In this document: piece after piece, positions 56,958-64,000 of the stretch
Numbering within the stretch: position 1 is the stretch's first letter
How the letters are laid out: each line of letters begins with the position of its first letter
NCBI GenBank assembly: GCA_023935145.1
Contig: CM043703.1
Span: forward strand, 21,501,227-21,565,226
Origin: Bretschneidera sinensis
Lineage: Eukaryota > Streptophyta > Magnoliopsida > Brassicales > Akaniaceae
Reading direction: 5' to 3'
Length of the DNA stretch: 64,000 nucleotides
The notes under the pieces: generated by a model
Told to the model about the DNA's origin: nothing
The model's database searches: none
The model's input: the letters and a program-made list of their open reading frames with translations, nothing else
Program-made: the position numbers and the translations under genes

Positions 56958-57946
56958 TCAGGAGTCTGCCAAGTCGGTGCCATCATCGTCTCGGGTCTCG
57001 ACATCATCCTCCGGAGCTACAGGAACCTATAGAAGAAAACAAAAGGCATAAGATATATATTCAATACATATATGTATAAATTAATGAATAAGAAAATTAA
57101 TAGCAGTTAAAAGTTTTACACCTGTACTATTTAACCCAAATCGAAACTAAAGATCCTAAAGAGATTTCGTTTGTTCCCACAAGTCACATTCGACTCCACG
57201 GACATGCCAGAACCCCCGGTTCATTCATTACTCGACTATTTTATATTTTCACCCTAAAAACCAGTAACTGTTGAACTTTATTCGACCAAAACACACTTTT
57301 GGAGAGTCTAACAATCTGAAACAAATTCTTTTTGTTCGTTCGAGTCACGTTTGACTCCACGGACGTGCCGGTATCCCTGGTTCATCCATTACTCGACTAT
57401 TTTACATTTCCACCCTAAAAACCGCTAAGTGTTGAACTTTATTTGACTAAAACACACAATTTTGGTGAGCTAGAGATATGAAATATTGAATTTCATTTAA
57501 TTGAATTTAACTTACAGTGCGTGGTTCATGTGTCGTCACAAAATGTTGCATCATCTGTTGCATTTGCTGCTGCTGCAGCACCACCTGCTGTGGTTGCTGC
57601 CCAAATTCTTGTCGCATTTCTAATTTTTACTATTGAAATTGGTTCTCCATGCTATCAACACATGTCTGCAAGATCTCCCTTATTTTTCTTTCTTCTTCTA
57701 GTTCCTGCTGCACCGTTTTGCCATCATTGAACAATGTAAAGCATGATGCGTTGGGTCTTTTTGTGGAACTACTTCCCGAAGAATCACAACTAAACATTCA
57801 AGCACTAACCATCCCACCAAACTCGTAAAACTGTCCCTTCTTTATCGCTCCAGATGCCTCAACCCACTCACGTTGAGCGATCTCAACTTGGGATGATGCG
57901 TCAAATTCCTCACCAGTACTCTCCTATATAAGTCTCCCATACATTT
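56958..57946 (-). pseudogene. CACTA transposase-type gene, 3' exons
   Basis: On the minus strand: a 5' part with EWVEASGAIKKGQFYEFG (about 57855), resembling the KGRVYGFG signature of plant Ptta/En/Spm transposase (Transposase_24). A coiled-coil QQELEEERKIREILQ follows (about 57690) with a Gln-rich stretch, and a last acidic exon PEDDVETRDDDGTDLADS ends at TGA 56958-56960. In-frame stops occur (after GGMVSA and after ENQFQ). It is separated from its upstream exons by the Copia inserted at 57952. Confidence 0.65.
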
Positions 57947-57951
57947 CTTAC
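57947..57951. repeat. Left TSD (cttac) of the degraded Copia
   Basis: CTTAC here and at 63226-63230. It confirms one insertion into the CACTA gene. Confidence 0.85.
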
Positions 57952-58779
57952 TTTTGTTATTTGTCTAAGTTTCAAACATATCCAAACATGGTCTAAGGTT
58001 GGTTAATGTCCAAACCAATTGTGGGATATCAAAAGTTCAGCAAGTTAAAAGGTTGCACACAAGTGTGTGCTTAAGTTTTGAGCGTGGCAAGGTCAGGCAC
58101 ACTACTATGGAAGTTTCTGCCCACAGGCAGGAGGTGTGCGCCCAGCATCAGGAGGCTGCAGCATCAGGTCACGCCGCAGCACACAGCACCACATCAAAAT
58201 GCACAGCATCACTTGGAGAGTGATGAAGGGCTGAGATTAAAAGAAGAACATGATCAAAGGGTCAAGAATGATTCACAAGATTGTCCAAGAATTAAGAGGC
58301 TATAAAAAGGGTTTCTTAGCCTCATTTCAAGTGGTGGAAAAGGTGTGTGAGAGAACCACATAGGTTGTGACATTGTGAGATCATTGTAAACACAAGAGAT
58401 AATTATGTGAGAGACATAAATACAAGAGGGACTCTTGTAGTGAGGCTGGTTGTAAAGAAGAGAGGTTAGTAGAGAATTGATAGAAAGCATTGTAATAGGT
58501 CTATCACTTTCTCGTTCTCTTCTTGGTTCTTCAAGAACTTGGATTCTTGAAGGGGATTGCTGTAACTTTGTAAGAACCATTGAGATAGTGCAGAGAGTTC
58601 GGAGGAACTCACGGGGACGTAGGCAAATTGCCGAACATCGACAACAAATTACTTGTCTTCTTTCTTTCTTTGATTTTCTGTTCTTGTGTTCGATTGCTGA
58701 AAATCTTTCTACAAGTCATTCAAGACTTGGGTGTTTGGAAGATCACCACCTGGGCATCTTTCTAAGGTGATTTCCAACA
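57952..58779 (+). repeat. 5' LTR of degraded Copia
   Basis: 828 bases ending GATTTCCAACA, directly before G and the primer site TGGTATCAGAGC (58781-58792). Contains TATAAAAAGG at 58301-58310. Confidence 0.9.
58301..58308 (+). promoter_or_regulatory. TATA box in degraded Copia 5' LTR
   Basis: TATAAAAA preceded by AAGAGGC; conserved with the solo LTR and the 3' LTR (62745-62752). Confidence 0.55.
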
Positions 58780-58780
58780 G

Positions 58781-58792
58781 TGGTATCAGAGC
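58781..58792 (+). other. Primer binding site of degraded Copia
   Basis: TGGTATCAGAGC one base after the LTR, complementary to initiator-Met tRNA, same as in the young Copia. Confidence 0.9.
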
Positions 58793-59019
58793 TAAGTAGC
58801 TGGTTATCGGAGCAAGAAGTAGAAGGTACGAAGCCAAGACTCCAAGAATCAAAGATCAAACTTCTTGGGTGATTCAAGAACGGTGTAAAGATCAAGATCC
58901 GGCCATGTTCTTGAAGGTTGATTCAAGAACGGTGTTAAAGATCCATCTTCGATCTGTGTTCTTGAGGTTAAAGAAAGTAGTTGTGGTTAGTGCACAAATC
59001 TAGGATCTTGTCCGCAAAG

Positions 59020-62000
59020 ATGGCTTCAAATTTCTGTGTGGAGAAGTTTGATGGAAAGGGGGACTTTGCCCTATGGAAGCGAAAGATCAAGGTGGTTCTC
59101 ATGCAGCAGAAAGTGGACTTGGCTATTGGAGAAGATGATGCTTTTCCAGCTAGTGCCACGGAGGACCAGCGGACCGAGATGAAGAAGATGGCTTACAGCA
59201 CCATTTTCTTGCACATGTCGGATAATGTCACAAGGGAGTGCGGAGACTTGGAGGATCCGGCTGTCATATGGAAGAAACTAGATGAGTTGTTTCTTACCAA
59301 GACTCTCCCGGATAAGAGGCATCTTCGGAAACGAATCTTTGCTTTTAAATTTGATCCTAAGAAAGAATTGCAAGATAATCTTGATGCCAAGAAAAGGAGT
59401 GCATCAAGTGGTAAAGGGCTGTTCTTTAAAAGAAGGCCAGCAACTTGGTATGGCAGCAACCATGGCTACTACCAAGACAGAGGTAGAGGAGAGAGCCATG
59501 GGAGAGTGCACAGCAGCATGTATGGCTACTACTAGGACAGAGATAGAGGAGAGAGCCATAGGAGAGTGCAGAACAGCATGCATGGCTACTACCAGGACAG
59601 AGGTAGAGGAGAAAGCCATGGGAGAATGCATTCCAAACTGAGATTTGGAGGGAAATGTTGCTACTACTGCCATAAGGAGGGTCATGTCAAGAAAGATTGC
59701 GAGAAGATGACAAGGGATAGAGGAGGAAGCCATACCAAGAATGGAGAGGCTTCGGTTGCCAAAACAGAACAGCAAGATGATGATGTTCTTATTGTGTGCT
59801 CAAGTGTGAGCAAGGAGCAAGAAGGCAGCGGGAAATGGATCTTAGATACCGGGTGCACTCATCATATGAGCCCTCACAAAGAATGGTTCAAGAATTTCAA
59901 GAAGATCAATGATGGAAGAGTCTTCTTGGGGAATGACAATTCTTGCCAAGTGAGAGGGATTGGAGACATCCAATTGAGGATGTTTGATGGAGTCACAAGG
60001 TTGCTGGAAAATGTGAGGTATGTTCTAGATTTGAAGAGGAACTTGATCTCATTGGGGCAGCTGGATTCCATGGGCTATACATGCAAGATAGAGGGAGGAA
60101 AGATCAAGGTGGCCAAGGGATCTTTGGTAGTGATCAAGGTAGCAAGAAACGATGGACTCTATGAGATGATCAGAGAAACAGAAACCAATGATAAAGCAGC
60201 AAGCTTGATGGCTGAGCTGGACAAGGCAACCCTTTGGCACACTCGCTTGAGACACATGAGCGAAAAGGGCCTGCAAGTGCTTAGCAAGGAAGGTCTACTT
60301 GGTGGTGACAAAGTAGAAAAACTAGATTTTTGTGAAAGCTACGCTCTTGGGCAGCAACATCGGGTCAGCTTCAACACCGGAGTGCACAAGTCTAAGGGCA
60401 TTCTTGACTACATTCATGCGGACCTTTGGGGACCAGCAAGGACACCAACACAGGGAGGTAACATTTACTTTCTGTCTTTAATTGATGAATATTTAAGAAA
60501 AGTATGGGTTTATTTGGTTAAGAATAAATTGGATGCCTTGAATAAATTAGTGGTGTGGAAAGGGCTGGTTGAGACTCAGATGGGTAGAGTAGTTAAGGGG
60601 ATAAGAACCGACAATGACTTAGAAATTTTTAACCAAGAACTTGATCAATTCTGTAGGTTAAATGGCATTCTAAGACATAGGACAGTTGTGGAAACTCCTC
60701 AGCAAAATGGAGTTGCTGAGTTGATGAATAAGACCCTTATGGAAAAGGTTAAGTGCATGTTAGATGGATTCGGGTTACCAAAATATTTTTGGGGAGAAGC
60801 TGTAGCTACAGCTGCATATTTGATTAATAGATCACCCTCTAGGATTGTGTTCCAAAAGACTCCCATGGAGATGTGAAGTGGAAAACCCCCTAAGTTGGAA
60901 AACCTTAGGACTTTTGGGTGTGCTGCGTATGCACAACAAAAGGATGATGGACTTAGCCCAAGATCTAGAAAATGTGTGTTTCTAGGATATGGGGAAGGGG
61001 CTAAGGGATATAGGTTGTGGTCCTTAGAAAAAGAAGGATTAAAACTCATAATAAGTAGGTATGTTAATTTTAATGAATTGTTATTTCCCTACTTGGAGAA
61101 AACTAACCCTGCAGGGGCTAGTGAGCAAACCAATTCAGAAATTGTTGAGCATAGCATCAAGGGAGATTCTGTTCAGGTAGAGTAAAGGAGGCAAGAGGAT
61201 TCGGACCAGGTAGAGCCCTTGGATGATTGCCAAGCTCAAGAAACTCAAGAAGAGGCTGAACAAGAAAAGGATGCTGCAGCAAGTCAGAAGGACTTTCAGC
61301 TCACAAGAGACCGGGAAAGAAGGCTGGTCGGACCACCTTCAAGATGTGGGTTTGCGGATGCTGCGGATGTAGCAGCTCCTTGGATAGAAGGAGAGATGAG
61401 TGAACAAGTAACTTACACGGTGGCCATAGAGTGTAAGGATTCGTCAAAGTGGTAGCTAGCTATAGAGGAAGAAATGGATTCTTTGAGGAAGAACAACTTC
61501 TGGGAATTGGTGAAAATTCCAGGAAATCAGAAAGTTGTGGAATGTAAGTGCACTTACAAGATCAAAGAAGGGTGCCCTCTAAGAGATGAAGTCCGGAACA
61601 AGGCTAAGCTGGTGGCGAATGGGTTCACAAGAAGAGAAGACATAGGTTTCACAGAAACTTTCTCACCTGGACACAAGGTGGAGAAGATGGTGAGTATCCT
61701 CACCTATGTCATTGATGGGCTGTTAGTTTGGAACAACAGGAAGAGGATGGAAAGGTTTACATCTCAACTCAGTGAAGAGTTCGAGAGGAAGGATCTCAGC
61801 CTTACACAAAAGATCCTTGGGATGAGAATCATCCAAGAAAAGGACAGAAGCCAATTGAGGGTTTCTTGGGCAATTAGTATTTTCAGCAAAATTGTGAGTA
61901 ATCCCGGAAAGAAGCATTGGCTTGGGATGAAGTGGTTGCTGAGGAACAAGGAGGCTCAGTGGCAGCCAGTGGTAGCACTCATAACAACCAGGGCAGAATG

Positions 62001-62316
62001 TATAGCGGCTACGGAAGCCATAAAGGAGGCTATGGGGTGCAAAGGGTTGTTAGACGAGTGGGAGGTCCTAAAAGAGCAGGTGGTGGTATCTTTGGATAGC
62101 CAAAGTGCAGGGAACTTGTGGAGGTATCCAGTGTTCCATGAGGGGATGGAGCATATGGATGTTCGGTATCATTACATTCTGGAAAATAGTACAGAAGGAA
62201 GCATTCATGTTGACAAGAAGACCACGGAGAAAAGTCCTGCAGATTTAGGCACCAAGGTTCTACCTCTAAGAAGGTCCAATCATTGCCTTGGACTTCTTAG
62301 GAATGGAGTTGGTTAA
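59020..62316 (+). pseudogene. Degraded Copia gag-pol
   Basis: The ATG at 59020 starts MASNFCVEKFDGKGDF, as in the young Copia. After ELQDNLD about 60 gag codons are deleted. A 60-base repeat follows (59461-59634) with a TAG at 59533, then the zinc knuckle CYYCHKEGHVKKDC, protease WILDTGC, pre-integrase WHTRLRHMSEKGLQ, and integrase with DLWGP, RTDND and NGVAELMN. Stops: TGA near 60874 (Trp codon), TAA near 61184 and TAG at 61453-61455. Most of the reverse transcriptase is deleted (FSP joined to VEKMVSIL) and the YVDD is YVID. RNase H is also deleted in part. The frame ends LLRNGVG at 62316. Confidence 0.9.
59461..59634 (+). repeat. 60-base triplicate in Copia gag basic region
   Basis: Three head-to-tail copies of exactly 60 bases (59461, 59521, 59581) coding for a GYYQDRGRGESHGR-type block before the zinc knuckle. 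The young Copia has only one equivalent. The middle copy carries a stop. Confidence 0.92.
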
Positions 62317-62383
62317 TTGGTAACTCCAGATGAGTTTGGATCCCGAAGCTTTCTGCACAATGGTTCAGGTTTTTGAACTCTTA

Positions 62384-62398
62384 GACAAAGGTAGAGAT
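62384..62398 (+). other. Polypurine tract of degraded Copia
   Basis: GACAAAGGTAGAGAT directly before the 3' LTR, identical to the complement of 37674-37688. Confidence 0.7.
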
Positions 62399-63225
62399 TG
62401 TAGTTATTTGTCTAAGTTACAAACATATCCAAACTTAGTCTAAGTTTGGTTAATGTCCAAACCAATTGTGGGATATCAAAGTTTAGCAAGTTAAAATGTT
62501 GCACACAAGTGTGTGCTTAAGTTTTGAGCGTGGCAAGGTCAGGCACACTGCTGTGGAAGTTTCTGCCCACAGGCAGGAGGTGTGCGCACAGCATCAGGAG
62601 GCTGCAGCATCAGGTCACGCCGCAGCACACAGCACCACATCAAAACGCACAGCATCACTTGGAGAGTGATGAAGGACTGAGATTAAAGGAAGAACACGAT
62701 CAAAGGGTCAAGAATGATTCACAAGATTGTCCAAGAATTAAGAGGCTATAAAAAGGGTTTCTTAGCCTCATTTCAAGTGGTGGAAAAGGTGTGTGGGAGA
62801 ACCACACAGGTTGTGACATTGTGAGATCATTGTAAGCACAAGAGAGAATTGTGTGAGAGACATAAACACAAGAGGGACTCTTGTAGTGAGGCTGGTTGTA
62901 AAGAAGAGAGGTTAGTAGAGAATTGATAGAAAGCATTGTAATAGGTCTATCACTTTCTCGTTCTCTTCTTGGTTTTTCAAGAACTTGGATTCTTGAAGGG
63001 GATTGCTGTAACTTTGTAAGAACCATTGAGATAGTGCAGAGAGTTCGGAGGAACTCACGGGGACGTAGGCACATTGCCGAACCTCGACAACAAATTACTT
63101 GTCTTCTTTCTTTCTTTGATTTTCTGTTCTTGTGTTCGATTGCTGAAATTCTTTCTATAAGTCATTCAAGACTTGGGTGTTTGGAAGATCACCACCTGGG
63201 CATCTTGCTAAGGTGATTTCCAACA
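62399..63225 (+). repeat. 3' LTR of degraded Copia
   Basis: 827 bases, starting TGTAGTTATTTG and ending GATTTCCAACA, followed by TSD cttac (63226-63230). Confidence 0.9.
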
Positions 63226-63230
63226 CTTAC

Positions 63231-63900
63231 CATACAAATTAATACATACAATCAATAATCTTTTTTCTACCAGACAATTTTAATAAGAAGAGTTATTTAT
63301 CGAATGAGTAAAAACTATATTATATACATGCAACGGTTGTACATGACCTTTGATCAACATATTCATTCGTCACCGGGCTCTTGTGGGTCTTATTAAATAC
63401 CTCAACAAGATTAGCTAGTCTTCTCAATTCCCTGGACTACACATTTGAATTGGTCAACAAAAATTAATTGAACACAATACATATAAATATCTCTCTTTAT
63501 ATATACATATATATAATTGCAGATAAATAAAAAAAATATTATACCAATGACTCTGCATGAGCATCCATACTAATCGACCCTCCAATATGGTGGACATGCC
63601 AATCATATCCTGACCGCCTGTTCTGAGACGCTGACTTGGAGTGTTTAGTTCAAACATCTGATTCCCACAACTTCACCAAACTGTCAGTATAGCAGATCCC
63701 AACAATTTTGTCATGGACCTCTCTAGCATATGGTAGCTCCTCTAGAGCCGCAAATGTATAACATCGTTGCAAACCCAGCAAAGGATAAATTAAAAAAATT
63801 ATTAATATATAGCACATACATATAATTAATATATAACAGATCGCATGAACAGAAAACAAAGATGAGGGAAAAGATAATACCAAAAATTGGTCCCAAATAG
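63231..63900 (-). pseudogene. CACTA transposase-type gene, upstream exon fragments
   Basis: Minus-strand coding pieces: ELRRLANLVEVFNKTHKS with NEYVDQRS (about 63340-63435), resembling the thr-his region of plant En/Spm Transposase_24; then RLRTGGQDMIGM (about 63560-63640) and FAALEELPYAREVHDK (about 63690-63760). They lie in different frames with introns or decay between them. Assignment rests on the CACTA context and the first motif; the last two are not firmly recognised. Confidence 0.5.
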
Positions 63901-64000
63901 ATTCTCAGGCATCTGTACTGTAATCGGAATATTTTTTCCATCGGCCACGCATATGCTTCTTAATTTGGACAGTAATATTGGATGAGACATTTTTGCATCG

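Larger units (their letters stand above)
57952..63225 (+). mobile_element. Degraded Copia, same family as 36839-42852
   Basis: 5274 bases with LTRs at 57952-58779 and 62399-63225 and TSD cttac. The left LTR starts TTTTGTT where TGTTGTT is expected. LTRs differ at about 28 sites (about 3.4%), so it is older than the element at 36839. Interior: primer site, gag, protease, integrase, and a reverse transcriptase and RNase H with large deletions and several stops. Inactive. Confidence 0.92.
56116..64000 (-). mobile_element. CACTA (En/Spm) transposon, left part, runs off window
   Basis: Begins CACTACAAGAAAAATTGA, the standard terminal inverted repeat of plant CACTA elements. Hairpin subterminal repeats follow to about 56750, then minus-strand fragments of a plant En/Spm-type transposase gene (56958-57946 and 63231-63900). 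The other terminus lies beyond the window, so the 3-base TSD cannot be checked. A degraded Copia (57952-63225) interrupts it. Confidence 0.82.

Overview
This is plant nuclear DNA, most likely from a eudicot. It is AT-rich and intron-bearing, with cucumisin-type subtilase exons, LTR retrotransposons primed by initiator-Met tRNA, a tRNA-type SINE and a CACTA transposon. I cannot name the genus. I see no complete host gene: everything recognisable is a subtilase pseudogene or a mobile element.

Layout. (1) 1-6407 is block A: a piece of a large Copia LTR (1-1160), about 2 kb of unidentified DNA, and the 3' half of a minus-strand subtilase pseudogene. (2) 6408-8209 is a rearranged cluster of non-autonomous Ty3/Gypsy sequences. 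(3) 8210-34905 is a head-to-tail tandem array of about 6.0-6.1 kb units (R1-R5). Each unit carries one minus-strand subtilase pseudogene; R1-R4 carry the same SINE in the same intron with the same target-site duplication. R2/R3 and the R3/R4 junction record a very recent duplication. (4) 34906-47477 is an old, decayed minus-strand Copia element without a 3' LTR. It is split by a younger, nearly intact Copia (36839-42852, TSD ttagt), and its 5' LTR is split by a solo LTR of the younger family (45846-46700, TSD catct). (5) 47478-52726 is block B, a close copy of block A. (6) 52727-55591 is a non-autonomous Gypsy element inside a subtilase exon, whose other half resumes at 55597-55945. (7) 56116 to the window end is the left part of a CACTA transposon with hairpin subterminal repeats and a decayed transposase-type gene, interrupted by a second, degraded Copia (57952-63225, TSD cttac).

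Order of events from nesting: the subtilase ancestor acquired shared disabling changes; the Gypsy element inserted in its exon; blocks A and B were duplicated; the solo LTR then entered block B only. Separately, the SINE entered an intron before the 6-kb units amplified. The young Copia entered the old Copia late, since its LTRs differ at only about 14 sites in 835.

I found no new biochemical system. The most informative content is structural: an amplified array of an already dead protease gene with SINE and mutation markers, and a Gypsy family that appears to have moved with its reverse transcriptase, RNase H and integrase already deleted.
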